From contig JAEDGN010000012.1 of the NCBI GenBank assembly GCA_016297495.1, forward strand, positions 1 through 48,127: DNA of 48,127 nt. The letters are read 5' to 3'. The notes beneath the pieces were generated by a model, which was not told the origin of the DNA, did not search any database, and saw nothing but the letters and a program-made list of their open reading frames with translations. Positions 26,590 to 35,463 of the stretch are shown here, piece by piece (the stretch's first letter is position 1; every line of letters begins with the position of its first letter). This DNA comes from Coprococcus sp. (GTDB lineage Bacteria; Bacillota; Clostridia; Lachnospirales; Lachnospiraceae). A program made the position numbers and the translations under genes.

Positions 26590-27849
26590 ATGAAGATCGC
26601 GGCAGTTATTGCTGAATACAATCCTTTCCATAACGGTCATCTGTACCAGCTGCAGGAAATACGCAGACGTACGGAAGCTGATCTCATCCTTGTTATGATG
26701 AGCGGAGACTTCGTCCAGCGGGGCGGCCCTGCCTGCATTGGCAAATATACCCGCTGTCAGATGGCACTGGCTTCCGGGGCTGATATCGTCTGCGAACTGC
26801 CCGTTTACGGTGCTCTCGGCAGCGCTGAGATCTTCGCATCATCCGCTGTCTCCCTCCTCAATCATATGGGATGCATCGATTATCTCTGTTTTGGCGCTGA
26901 GGATGACCATCCTGAATATTTGGAGAGGATTGCCCATGTCCTTGCCGAGGAACCCCGGATCTATCGGGATATGCTGCAGGAAGCGCTTCGTGAAGGTCTG
27001 AACTTTCCTGCTGCCAGAAGCAAAGCATTATGTCGCTATCTGCAGGATTCCCATTGTTCAGATATATTAAGCATGCCTAATAATATCCTTGCCATTGAAT
27101 ATATGAAGGCTCTGCACAGAACAGGCAGCCGTATCCAACCGGTTCTCATTAAAAGAAGAGGGGCAGATTATCACAGTACTGACGCATCCCGGATCTTTAG
27201 TTCGGCTACCGCCATCAGACAGTGTCTGGAGCATCTGCCACATCATGCTTATAAGGACAGCCGTACCCTGGATCAATTGCCGGTTCCCGCAATGACCCGG
27301 CAATACATTCAAAAGTATCTTGCATCCAAAGGTCTCCTGTCAGCCAATGATTTCTCGCTGATGCTGGCCTACCGCCTTCTGGACCCCGGGCTCGACCTGA
27401 TGCGCTATGTGGATATTACGGAGGATATTGCCAACCGCATCGACAACTTTAAAAATCAATTTCAGACAATTGAACAGTTCACTGAACTGATTGTTTCCAG
27501 AAATCTTACTGCCACCCGCGTGTCACGATGTCTTTTTCATATTCTTCTCGGTCATGAAAAAGCGATTCTGAGCCGCTGGAAAGCAGCCGATTACAGTGGC
27601 TATCTTCATGTCCTCGGTTTCAAAACATCTGCCGGCAACTTCTGGAAAGGGCTGCCCGACAATCTCAAGAATCAGCTGGTCATGCGAATATCCAGAGACA
27701 GCCGCCGACTGACGGGCTCCGGACAGGAAATGTTTCAGGCGGATCTGTATGCTTCCCGCCTGTACCGTCAGACACTCTCCTGCCGATATCAGCTGCAGCT
27801 TCCGGCCGTTGAGTCTGAACCGCTTGTCGTTATGGATAATCAGTCATAA
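26590..27849 (+). CDS. tmcAL: tRNA(Met) cytidine acetate ligase TmcAL (YlbM)
   Basis: TmcAL makes acetyl-AMP from acetate and ATP and transfers acetate to C34 of elongator tRNA-Met, helping read AUG correctly. The 419-residue protein begins MKIAAVIAEYNPFHNGHLYQL, with the HxGH nucleotidyltransferase motif (HNGH), and continues with VMMSGDFVQRGGPA and SATAIR, as in the family. The ATG at 26590 follows GGAGG; an in-frame ATG 9 codons earlier lacks a site. It is followed 53 bases later by ylbJ. Confidence 0.94.
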   Translation: MKIAAVIAEYNPFHNGHLYQLQEIRRRTEADLILVMMSGDFVQRGGPACIGKYTRCQMALASGADIVCELPVYGALGSAEIFASSAVSLLNHMGCIDYLCFGAEDDHPEYLERIAHVLAEEPRIYRDMLQEALREGLNFPAARSKALCRYLQDSHCSDILSMPNNILAIEYMKALHRTGSRIQPVLIKRRGADYHSTDASRIFSSATAIRQCLEHLPHHAYKDSRTLDQLPVPAMTRQYIQKYLASKGLLSANDFSLMLAYRLLDPGLDLMRYVDITEDIANRIDNFKNQFQTIEQFTELIVSRNLTATRVSRCLFHILLGHEKAILSRWKAADYSGYLHVLGFKTSAGNFWKGLPDNLKNQLVMRISRDSRRLTGSGQEMFQADLYASRLYRQTLSCRYQLQLPAVESEPLVVMDNQS

Positions 27850-27902
27850 TATGTTCTGCTTCCCGCATATGTATAATACCAAAAAGAACAGGTAACCGAT
27901 GA

Positions 27903-28835
27903 ATGAAGGAAAAAGCTGTCTCTGTTTTACTATGCCTGTCATTGCTTTTGCTGATTATTTTTGCGCCCTCCGTTTCTTCAGGCGCTGCCAGAGGACTGAT
28001 TCTCTGGTACAGTCAGGTACTTCCGGCACTGATGCCTTTTACCCTGATCCTGCAGCTCATGATGGCCGGAGGTACCGTTTCCTGGCTCGGGCAGATCACA
28101 GAACCGGCAATTACACGGATTTTCGGCTTATCTCCTGCCTGCAGCTTCTGCATACTGTCCGGTTTTCTTTGCGGCTTTCCAATGGGAGCGCTCACAGCTT
28201 CACAAATGCTGGATAAAAAACTGATCCATAAAAAAGAAGCCCAGCTGCTGGCCGCCGCCTGCAACAATGCCGGTCCAATGTTTCTTGGCAGCTATATTCT
28301 GGAACAACAGCTCCATGTCGGAGACAGGCGCTTTATGCTCATGATTATCTTTTACGGCAGCGCCTTTCTATGGCTATGGGTCCGCAGTCTTCTCCTTCAT
28401 CCCAATCCGGTCACTTCACCCGATACTGCCATTCAAAATCATCAAATGACTTCAGCGATTTCTTTCCGTCATATATTATTAAACAGCTCTGAACTCATGC
28501 TGAAGGTCGGTGTATCCATGATGATATTTGCCATATTCTGTGAAATTATTAACGACATTTCCGGCATCACACCTGAAACTGCAGCCCTTTTTACAAATCT
28601 GCTGGAAATCACCACCGGAGCCCATGCCATTGCCGGTCTTTCAATAACTAATCAAATAAAGACAGTTCTGATCATGAGCGGAACGGCCTTCGGCGGCTTA
28701 TGCATTGCCTTTCAGACCTATACCCTCATACGATCTCAGAAACTGTCTTTTATAAAATATCTTATTGATAAATCTGCCATCAGCATACTCACGGGCACAC
28801 TGACCCTGTTATGGCTCAGGATATCAGCAGGATGA
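27903..28835 (+). CDS. ylbJ: Sporulation integral membrane protein YlbJ
   Basis: A 310-residue multi-pass membrane protein of the YlbJ family, with nucleoside-recognition (Gate) type repeats. In Bacillus YlbJ is made in the mother cell and is needed for heat-resistant spores. Visible features are an N-terminal membrane helix, SSGAARGLILWYSQVLPALMPF, and the conserved CGFPMGALTASQMLDKKLI and AAACNNAGPMFL segments. The ribosome binding site is weak (CAGGT). It is evidence that the host forms endospores. Its end lies 4 bases from the convergent gene's end, so there is no room for a separate terminator. Confidence 0.9.
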   Translation: MKEKAVSVLLCLSLLLLIIFAPSVSSGAARGLILWYSQVLPALMPFTLILQLMMAGGTVSWLGQITEPAITRIFGLSPACSFCILSGFLCGFPMGALTASQMLDKKLIHKKEAQLLAAACNNAGPMFLGSYILEQQLHVGDRRFMLMIIFYGSAFLWLWVRSLLLHPNPVTSPDTAIQNHQMTSAISFRHILLNSSELMLKVGVSMMIFAIFCEIINDISGITPETAALFTNLLEITTGAHAIAGLSITNQIKTVLIMSGTAFGGLCIAFQTYTLIRSQKLSFIKYLIDKSAISILTGTLTLLWLRISAG

Positions 28836-28839
28836 AAGA

Positions 28840-29574
28840 TTAATCGATGTCATCATAATCATCATCATCAAATTCATCATCATCGATTTCTTCTTCCTCT
28901 TCGCCTTCAACCTCTTCCTGCTTCTCATACACATCTGCCGGCTGCTCTTCTTCATAACCGGTATCATCTGTCAGAGTATCCTCTTCATCATCAGCCCCGG
29001 CCACTACAGCCTCCTGATAACCATTACCTGCAGTATTCAGCTGGGAAACCAGCGCATCATTATTGCTGATCAGAATGCTCAGGTTCTCTGACAGGCCATT
29101 AATAAGCCCTTCTGAATTGGTTCTCGCAATATCAAGTGAACGTTCCACGACCTGCTGAATATTGCCAATAAGGCTCTGAGTGTAGGCAAGCGCGCTCATA
29201 CGCATCTCTTCTGCATTCTGATTGGCTGCCGCAACAATCTCCTCTGCCTGAGCATTAGCCGCATTGATCGTCTGCTCGGCTTTCTCATATGCCTTCAGCA
29301 TGATCTCATGTTCCTCTACCAGTGCATTGGCATAATTGGTGGTTTCCTCAATCATCTGCTCCGCCTGGGCCTGCGCATCACTGATAATCTTGTCCTTCTG
29401 AGCAATAATCTTCTGATAACGCTTGATCTCATCCGGAGTCTTCAGTCTCAGCTCGGTCAGCAGCTCATATAACTGCTCCTTCTGTACGATAATCTTAGAC
29501 TGTGAAAACGGTGCCGGCTTACATCCTTCCACATATTCTTCTATTTCATCAATTAACTGTTCAATTCTGCTCAT
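28840..29574 (-). CDS. Coiled-coil protein, V-type ATPase subunit H/DivIVA-like
   Basis: A 244-residue, mostly helical, alanine- and glutamate-rich protein. Residues 50-130 form an uninterrupted coiled coil (KIISDAQAQAEQMIEETTNY). The last 60 residues are extremely acidic and end in DDDEFDDDDYDDID. Such proteins in Clostridia are often labelled ATPase subunit H-like or DivIVA-like, but no function is established. It begins 2 bases after the coaD stop, with GGAG inside coaD, so it is in the rsmD-coaD operon. No catalytic motif is visible. Confidence 0.8.
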   Translation of the reverse strand: MSRIEQLIDEIEEYVEGCKPAPFSQSKIIVQKEQLYELLTELRLKTPDEIKRYQKIIAQKDKIISDAQAQAEQMIEETTNYANALVEEHEIMLKAYEKAEQTINAANAQAEEIVAAANQNAEEMRMSALAYTQSLIGNIQQVVERSLDIARTNSEGLINGLSENLSILISNNDALVSQLNTAGNGYQEAVVAGADDEEDTLTDDTGYEEEQPADVYEKQEEVEGEEEEEIDDDEFDDDDYDDID

Positions 29575-29576
29575 TA

Positions 29577-30065
29577 TCAATTCTCCTTCAGATTTAACTT
29601 CTCATTTAACTTCTGCTCAACATATGGCGGCACGAATAAACTGACATCTCCATGGTATTTTGTCAGTTCACGCACTGTACTTGAACTTAAATAAGAATGT
29701 TCAACATTAGTTACTAAAAACAAGGTATCCAGATGCGGACGAATAGCCCTGTTGGTCTGTGCCCACTGCAATTCATATTCAAAGTCCGTAACGGCTCTCA
29801 GCCCTCTGACAATCATCTTCGCATTATAAGCATCTGCAAAGTCAACAAGAAGCCCTGCAAATGATGTTACCTCCACATTTGGGATATCTTTCGTGACTTC
29901 TTTTAACATATTAACACGTTCTTCAACAGAAAACAACGGTGATTTTGAGCTATTGCGCAAAACACCGATTACAAGCTTATCGACCATAACTGCAGATCTT
30001 TTAATAATATCAATATGTCCGTATGTGACCGGATCAAAACTGCCCGGATAAATTGCTGTCCTCAT
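29577..30065 (-). CDS. coaD: Phosphopantetheine adenylyltransferase
   Basis: CoaD joins 4'-phosphopantetheine to AMP, the next-to-last step of coenzyme A synthesis. The 162-residue protein has GSFDPVTYGHIDII with the HxGH-type motif at residues 8-21 and the C-terminal YLSSSTVRELTKYHGDVS signature. It starts 2 bases after rsmD ends, the standard rsmD-coaD pair. Confidence 0.97.
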   Translation of the reverse strand: MRTAIYPGSFDPVTYGHIDIIKRSAVMVDKLVIGVLRNSSKSPLFSVEERVNMLKEVTKDIPNVEVTSFAGLLVDFADAYNAKMIVRGLRAVTDFEYELQWAQTNRAIRPHLDTLFLVTNVEHSYLSSSTVRELTKYHGDVSLFVPPYVEQKLNEKLNLKEN

Positions 30066-30067
30066 TC

Positions 30068-30631
30068 TTACTTCTCCAATACCCTTTTCACGAATACATG
30101 CTGATTCGTCTTATATTTTTTGATTTTTGCGGATTCATAACCATACGCTTCAAGCCAGTCAAAATCAGTCTCAAGAGAAGCTTCAATGATAATCATCGTG
30201 TCTTCATCAATAAAAGACACATTCTTCATCAGAGCCAGCATCTCTTTCTCAAGCTCCCGGTTATAGGGCGGATCCATAAAAACAATATCAAAATGCCGGT
30301 GGCTGTCCTGCAGACGTTTAATGGCCGATGCACAGTCCACAGGCATAATCACAGCCTCGTTCAACAGCTTTGTCTTTGTCAGATTCTCCCTGATACACTG
30401 AACAGCCTGTCGGTTATTCTCCACAAAAACAGCAGATGCAGCACCACGACTCAATGCTTCGATGCCGATTGCACCGCTGCCGCTGAATAAATCAAGAAAA
30501 GTGCTGCCATATATGTCCTGTGACAGCATATTAAATAAAGTCTCCTTGATTCTGTCAGTTGTCGGACGTGTATTCATGCCCTCGATACTCTTCAGTTGTA
30601 TACGTCTTGCCTTTCCCGCAATCACACGCAT
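30068..30631 (-). CDS. rsmD: 16S rRNA (guanine966-N2)-methyltransferase RsmD
   Basis: RsmD methylates G966 of 16S rRNA. The 187-residue protein begins MRVIAGKARRIQLKS, has the SAM-binding motif DLFSGSGAIGIEALSRGA near residue 50 and the catalytic DPPYN near residue 120. The ATG at 30631 is chosen because the family begins at RVIAG; an in-frame extension of 12 codons is possible but not conserved. A promoter lies about 50-75 bases upstream. Confidence 0.95.
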   Translation of the reverse strand: MRVIAGKARRIQLKSIEGMNTRPTTDRIKETLFNMLSQDIYGSTFLDLFSGSGAIGIEALSRGAASAVFVENNRQAVQCIRENLTKTKLLNEAVIMPVDCASAIKRLQDSHRHFDIVFMDPPYNRELEKEMLALMKNVSFIDEDTMIIIEASLETDFDWLEAYGYESAKIKKYKTNQHVFVKRVLEK

Positions 30632-30679
30632 TTCATCACATCCTGTTCCTGACTGCGGTTTATTCACCGCGTTAGTTAT

Positions 30680-30707
30680 ATTGTATATTTTTTGATTAAT
30701 TTGTCAA
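30680..30707 (-). promoter_or_regulatory. Promoter for rsmD-coaD operon
   Basis: On the minus strand TTGACA (30707-30702), a 16-base A/T spacer and TACAAT (30685-30680). Upstream is an AT-rich stretch reaching to the recG stop. Confidence 0.72.
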
Positions 30708-30754
30708 CCGGTTATGAAAGATTTCATGTTTTTTTTATAACAAAGCATATCGCA

Positions 30755-32818
30755 TTATAATACAACCTGATCCTGCCTCTGCTGCATACCGGCCGCTATC
30801 TTCTTTTTCAGCATTGCATATTCCGGTCTTTCCAGTTCCGGATCCTCCTGCAGAATACTGTCAGCAGCTTCTCCGGCTTCAACGAGACATCCCGCATCTG
30901 CAAAAACATCCCCTATTTTAAATATCATGCTGCCGCTCTGACGAATGCCGAACATATCCCCGGGTCCGCGCAGCTTCAGATCCTCTGCAGCTATCTTAAA
31001 TCCATCATTGGTCTGAAGCATAATATTCAGTCTCTCTTTGACCTTCTGATTATCCTGTCCGTGAATGAAAATACAGTAGGATTGTGCATCTCCCCGCCCC
31101 ACGCGGCCACGGAGCTGGTGGAGCTGAGCCAGACCAAAACGCTCCGCATTTTCTATCATCATAACAGTGGCATTCGGCACATCAACCCCCACCTCTATGA
31201 CGGTCGTAGATACCAGAATATGAATCTTCCCCTCTGCAAAGTGTTCCATAATCCGGTTCTTTTCATCCGGCTTCATCTTCCCGTGAAGGAATTCAATACG
31301 GATATCTTCCGGCAGTACCTGCCTGAGCTTTCCTGCATAATCCTGAACATTCTCCGCATCCATATTCTCGCTCTCCTCCACCATCGGACAAATGACATAT
31401 ACCTGATGGCCCATCCGCACCTGCTGTTCCAGAAAACGGTAAGCAGTGGGACGGTAAGAGGTACCTACCACACAGTTTTTGACAGGAAGACGATCGGCCG
31501 GTTTCTCATCCACAACGGAAATATCCAGATCACTATATAATATAATAGCCAGCGTCCTCGGTATGGGTGTTGCACTCATTACCAGAACGTGGGGCTCATA
31601 GCTTCCGCTCTTCATTGCCAGCTGTTCCCGCTGACGGACACCAAACCGATGCTGCTCATCTGTTACGATCAGAGCAAGTTCTGCATAAACAGCCTTTTCC
31701 TGGAAAAGAGCCTGCGTGCCAATGATCACATCCGCCTCATGGTTCTCTATGACAGTGTAAACCTTTCTTTTTTGAGCAGCTGTCATAGATCCTGTAAGCA
31801 GCACCGTCTTCACACCGAAAGATTCAAAAAGCCGGTTCAGATTCTCATAATGCTGCCGGGCAAGAACCTCCGTCGGAGCCATCATACAGCTCTGATATCC
31901 TGATACAGCTGCCGCAAACATGGCGAGGGCGGCAATCATTGTCTTACCTGATCCTACATCCCCCTGTACCAGACGGTTCATCACTGTACTCCCCGCCATA
32001 TCCTTCCTGATCTCATGCCATACCCGCAGCTGAGCTCCCGTCAGCCTGTAAGGCAGAGAATCAATCAATTCATCCACTTTGTCTGTTTGACCGATCCTGT
32101 AATGACTGATGATCTGATGATTTTCTTTCTTCAGTCTCTTCATGGAAAGCGCAAAAGCCAGAAATTCATCAAATACCAGCCTTCTTCTGGCCATCCGGCA
32201 ATCTTCCTCATTCTTTGGAAAATGAATCTGTTGAATCGCATAATTGTATTCAGACAAGTGATAGTTCTTTCTTATATCTGCCGGAAGGTAATCCGGCATT
32301 AAAACAGCTTCATCAAGAAGCAGATGCATCGTTTTTATAAAAAAATTCTGTGACAGTCCTTCCGTCAGAGCATAAACGGGCTGTAGGCTTCTGCGCATGG
32401 ATGCATATTGCTCTTCAGTGTAGATATCCGGATGTTCCAGTATCCGCCGCTTTCCTTTATGGATGATTTTTCCGTAAAGTACCACTGTCTGCCCCACTCT
32501 CAGCTGCTGACGAATATAGGGACTATGATACCAGACAACCTGGACTGCCGTCGTGTTCTCCCTCAGCACAAGAGACACGATCGTCGTCCTTCCGTGTTTG
32601 ACCAGCTGAGGAGATTCTGTCAGAATGACTTTATAGGCAGCCTGCTCCAGATCATCAGACTGCATATGGGCAATAGAAACAGGTTCCTGATAACGGCGAT
32701 AATCCCGTGGATAATGCTCCAGAAAATCCCCCACTGTCTCAATTCCCAGACGAGTCAGATGCTGTGCGGTCTTTGATCCAATTCCTTTTACCGATATGAT
32801 CCTGTCCCCGGAATTCAT
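30755..32818 (-). CDS. recG: ATP-dependent DNA helicase RecG
   Basis: RecG reverses stalled replication forks and branch-migrates Holliday junctions. The 687-residue protein has an N-terminal wedge/OB domain, helicase motif I GDVGSGKT near residue 280, the DEQH box (TDEQHRFGVRQRE), motif III SATPIPRT and the C-terminal LRGRVGRG motif. The ATG at 32818 (MNSGDRIISVKGIG) follows GGAGG at the right spacing, so the 12-codon upstream extension is rejected. It follows fakA through a terminator-like hairpin, the usual asp23-fakA-recG order. Confidence 0.97.
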   Translation of the reverse strand: MNSGDRIISVKGIGSKTAQHLTRLGIETVGDFLEHYPRDYRRYQEPVSIAHMQSDDLEQAAYKVILTESPQLVKHGRTTIVSLVLRENTTAVQVVWYHSPYIRQQLRVGQTVVLYGKIIHKGKRRILEHPDIYTEEQYASMRRSLQPVYALTEGLSQNFFIKTMHLLLDEAVLMPDYLPADIRKNYHLSEYNYAIQQIHFPKNEEDCRMARRRLVFDEFLAFALSMKRLKKENHQIISHYRIGQTDKVDELIDSLPYRLTGAQLRVWHEIRKDMAGSTVMNRLVQGDVGSGKTMIAALAMFAAAVSGYQSCMMAPTEVLARQHYENLNRLFESFGVKTVLLTGSMTAAQKRKVYTVIENHEADVIIGTQALFQEKAVYAELALIVTDEQHRFGVRQREQLAMKSGSYEPHVLVMSATPIPRTLAIILYSDLDISVVDEKPADRLPVKNCVVGTSYRPTAYRFLEQQVRMGHQVYVICPMVEESENMDAENVQDYAGKLRQVLPEDIRIEFLHGKMKPDEKNRIMEHFAEGKIHILVSTTVIEVGVDVPNATVMMIENAERFGLAQLHQLRGRVGRGDAQSYCIFIHGQDNQKVKERLNIMLQTNDGFKIAAEDLKLRGPGDMFGIRQSGSMIFKIGDVFADAGCLVEAGEAADSILQEDPELERPEYAMLKKKIAAGMQQRQDQVVL

Positions 32819-32854
32819 GTTTCCCTCCATCATAACAAAATCAATTTGCAGCAT

Positions 32855-32886
32855 AAAAGAACTGCCGCGAGTTCATTCCGCGACAG
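32855..32886 (-). terminator. Terminator-like hairpin between fakA and recG
   Basis: CTGCCGCG (32862-32869) pairs with CGCGACAG (32879-32886) over 8 bp with one G.U and a 9-base loop. UUCUUUU follows on the minus strand. It probably lowers read-through from fakA into recG. Confidence 0.62.
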
Positions 32887-32900
32887 CCCTTAAAATATTT

Positions 32901-34586
32901 TTATTCAACTGAAACTACGTAATAGTAGATCGGCTGACCGCCCTCATTCAGTTCAACTTCACACTCCGGATACTTCTCCTCAAGTAAGGCTGATAAATGC
33001 TCTGCATCCTCTTCTGTAACATCCGCACCATAGTACAGACTGATGATCTCACTATCCTTATCGATCAGTGCATCAATCGTTGCCAAAGTGGTATCTTCCA
33101 GTTCTTCACCTACAGCCAGAAGTCCGCTGTCACCAAGCCCCATAATATTGCCTTCTTTGATCTCTTTGTCATCAATGATCGTATCTCTGACCGCATAGGT
33201 GATCTGTCCGCTGCGTACAGTCTGCATTTCTTCGGTCATTACTGCCTCATTCTCCTCATCAGAACTGCCGCTGATATAATTGATGACAGCCGCAATCCCC
33301 TGAGGAACTGTCTTTGAAGGAATAACAATAACCTTCTTGCCTTCTGTCAGCTCCCTGGCCTGTTGAGCAGCCAGAATAATATTCTTGTTATTCGGGAGAA
33401 CAAATATGGTATGGGCATTCACCTGGTCTATGGCTTCAAGAATATCCGCCGTGCTTGGGTTCATCGTCTGACCGCCTTCAATGATCCGGTCTACGCCAAG
33501 CTCTTCGAAAATCCGCTTCATACCTTCACCCATGGAAACAGCCACAAATCCTACTTCCTTCTCCGGCTCTGCCGGTTCAGCAGCCTTTGCCTGGACCTGG
33601 GCGATCTTCTGGGCATCTTTAAAGAGACGTTCATGATGCTCTTCGCGCATATTGTCAATCTTCATGCTGGTCAGTGAACCATAGGTCAATCCCTTCTGAA
33701 TTGCAAGACCCGGATCGTTGGTATGTACATGTACCTTCACGATATCGCTGTCCGCCACACATACAATAGAATCTCCGATGGAAGAAAGATAAGCTTTAAA
33801 CTCATCCTCATCCTTTTCATCAAATTCCTTCTCCAGCATTACAATAAATTCCGTACAATAGCCAAAACGGATATCAGCTGTCTCAATCTCGTCAAGACCG
33901 AGTCTGCCCGTCTCTCCCGAAAGCATTGAAGCCGGCTTTGTCTCTGTCACAAAATCATCGGCCGTCTCAGTACCCATCAGACAGTCATAGGCTCCCTTCA
34001 GCACGACCATGAGACCCTGGCCGCCCGAATCAACCACACCGGCCTGTTTCAAAACCGGCAGCATCTCCGGTGTCAGGCTCAGCATATAATCACCATATTC
34101 TATAATCTGACGAAATCCTTCTGCAAGATCATCCGTGGAATCAAACACATCGGCCGCCTTCTCGGACATGCCTCTGGCCACCGTCAGAATCGTTCCTTCC
34201 TTCGGCTTCATAACTGCCTTGTAGGCTGTCTCACTGGCTTTTTTGAAGGCTTCTGCAGCAATACTGCTGTCAATGACATCCACATCCTTGATCGGCCGTG
34301 TAAAGCCTCTGAAAAGCTGGGAGAGAATAACACCGGAATTCCCCCGCGCGCCTCTCAATGCCCCCTGAGATATGGCCTTGGCAAGGCTCTCCATGGTAGG
34401 ATTCTCCAATGCACTGACCTCCCGGGCGGCAGACATGATCGTCATTGTCATGTTCGTTCCTGTATCACCATCAGGAACAGGAAACACGTTCAGTTCATTA
34501 ATCCATTCTTTTTTTGATTCAATACGTTTCGCACCTGCAAGGAACATGTTCTTCAACATATTCGCATCAATTGTATTTATTCCCAC
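32901..34586 (-). CDS. fakA: Fatty acid kinase subunit A-like protein (DhaL-DegV, YloV)
   Basis: FakA phosphorylates fatty acids held by a FakB protein so that PlsX/PlsY can use them. The 561-residue protein has an N-terminal DhaL/DAK2 domain with the Mg-ATP binding motif NVFPVPDGDTGTNM near residue 30 and GARGNSGVILSQLFRG near 75, then a C-terminal DegV-like half. The start is GTG at 34586 (GINTIDANMLKNM), placed by AAGGAGG at a good spacing and by agreement with YloV; the longer frame overlaps asp23. No fakB is in the window. PlsX, its downstream partner, is encoded about 15 kb away. Confidence 0.93.
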   Translation of the reverse strand: MGINTIDANMLKNMFLAGAKRIESKKEWINELNVFPVPDGDTGTNMTMTIMSAAREVSALENPTMESLAKAISQGALRGARGNSGVILSQLFRGFTRPIKDVDVIDSSIAAEAFKKASETAYKAVMKPKEGTILTVARGMSEKAADVFDSTDDLAEGFRQIIEYGDYMLSLTPEMLPVLKQAGVVDSGGQGLMVVLKGAYDCLMGTETADDFVTETKPASMLSGETGRLGLDEIETADIRFGYCTEFIVMLEKEFDEKDEDEFKAYLSSIGDSIVCVADSDIVKVHVHTNDPGLAIQKGLTYGSLTSMKIDNMREEHHERLFKDAQKIAQVQAKAAEPAEPEKEVGFVAVSMGEGMKRIFEELGVDRIIEGGQTMNPSTADILEAIDQVNAHTIFVLPNNKNIILAAQQARELTEGKKVIVIPSKTVPQGIAAVINYISGSSDEENEAVMTEEMQTVRSGQITYAVRDTIIDDKEIKEGNIMGLGDSGLLAVGEELEDTTLATIDALIDKDSEIISLYYGADVTEEDAEHLSALLEEKYPECEVELNEGGQPIYYYVVSVE

Positions 34587-34611
34587 AACAGGGTCCTCCT
34601 TAATCGTTATA

Positions 34612-34971
34612 CTAGTCAATCACGCGCACACCTTCAACAAAGATGTTGATCTTCTCAACCTTCATGCCTGTGAATTCTTCCACCTTATACTTGACATTGT
34701 TCATTAAATTATCTGCAATCGTTGAGATATTTATGCCATAAACAGTAATAATGTGGAAATCGATTGTAATCTGATTATCTTCGCTTACCGTGACCCCGAC
34801 TCCCTTAGTCATACTCTCACGCTTAAGGAGTTTCACCAGACCATCCTTGACACTGATCATTGCCATACCAACAACACCAAAGCATTCCACTGCAGCCATA
34901 CCGGCATATTTGGCAATAATATCTGTATCAACAGAGACCTGACCTATATCTGTAATAATACGTCCCTTCAT
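34612..34971 (-). CDS. Asp23/Gls24 family envelope stress protein (YloU)
   Basis: A 119-residue Asp23/Gls24 family protein, usually encoded before fakA in Firmicutes. It shows the family patterns AKYAGMAAVECFGVVGMA, VGVTVSEDNQITIDFHII and a C-terminal EKINIFVEGVRV. The ATG at 34971 follows GGAGGTACCAT exactly; an earlier in-frame ATG has no site. It lies 25 bases before the fakA GTG. It is divergent from rpmB and shares a 225-base AT-rich spacer with it. Confidence 0.94.
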   Translation of the reverse strand: MKGRIITDIGQVSVDTDIIAKYAGMAAVECFGVVGMAMISVKDGLVKLLKRESMTKGVGVTVSEDNQITIDFHIITVYGINISTIADNLMNNVKYKVEEFTGMKVEKINIFVEGVRVID

Positions 34972-35094
34972 ATGGTACCTCCAATAATTAATATGCATAA
35001 TTCAAAATCGGTGAAAGCAAACCGATATGTTATATTATAACCGCTTTTACAGGAAAAGAAAATAAGATTTTTTCATATTTTGTAAAATCTACAC

Positions 35095-35123
35095 TTGCAT
35101 TTATCCATTGAATCTGTTATGAT
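35095..35123 (+). promoter_or_regulatory. Promoter for rpmB
   Basis: TTGCAT (35095-35100), a 17-base spacer and TATGAT (35118-35123). It leaves a leader of about 65 bases before the rpmB start. On the opposite strand of the same spacer a TATAAT-like box and an ATCGGT/ACCGAT inverted repeat precede the asp23 gene, but no clear -35 box was found there. Confidence 0.75.
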
Positions 35124-35196
35124 TGATTTGTTGTAAGCCTATATGGCGGCATGATGCGTCTAAAAGGGTTAATTTGACACGAGGAGGTGTTTTACA

Positions 35197-35382
35197 ATGG
35201 CAAAATGTGCAATCTGTGATAAAGGAGCTCACTTTGGAATTCAGGTGTCTCATTCACATAGAAGATCAAATAAAATGTGGAAATCCAACATTAAGAAGGT
35301 TAAAGTTAACGTGAACGGTACACCATCCAAGATGTATGTTTGTACTTCCTGCTTAAGATCAGGATTAGTTGAAAGAGCTTAA
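35197..35382 (+). CDS. rpmB: 50S ribosomal protein L28
   Basis: L28, 61 residues, beginning MAKCAICDKGAHFGIQVSHS. It contains two cysteine pairs (CAIC and CTSC), so it is the zinc-binding form. The start follows GAGGAGGTG. It is single-gene, with its own promoter and terminator, as is usual next to the divergent asp23-fakA-recG operon. Confidence 0.97.
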   Translation: MAKCAICDKGAHFGIQVSHSHRRSNKMWKSNIKKVKVNVNGTPSKMYVCTSCLRSGLVERA

Positions 35383-35391
35383 TTATTTTTT

Positions 35392-35427
35392 AAAGGGATG
35401 CAGCCTCAGGCAGCATCCCTTTTTTAT
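35392..35427 (+). terminator. rpmB terminator
   Basis: AAGGGATGC (35393-35401) pairs with GCATCCCTT (35413-35421), followed by TTTTT. A classical intrinsic terminator 10 bases after the rpmB stop. Confidence 0.88.
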
Positions 35428-35463
35428 TTTGAAAATGAATAAATGAACCGTTATACCCGTACA

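Noticed and set aside
35123..35314. 63-codon frame overlapping rpmB
   Set aside because: It reads a different frame of the rpmB leader and gene; L28 is unambiguous.
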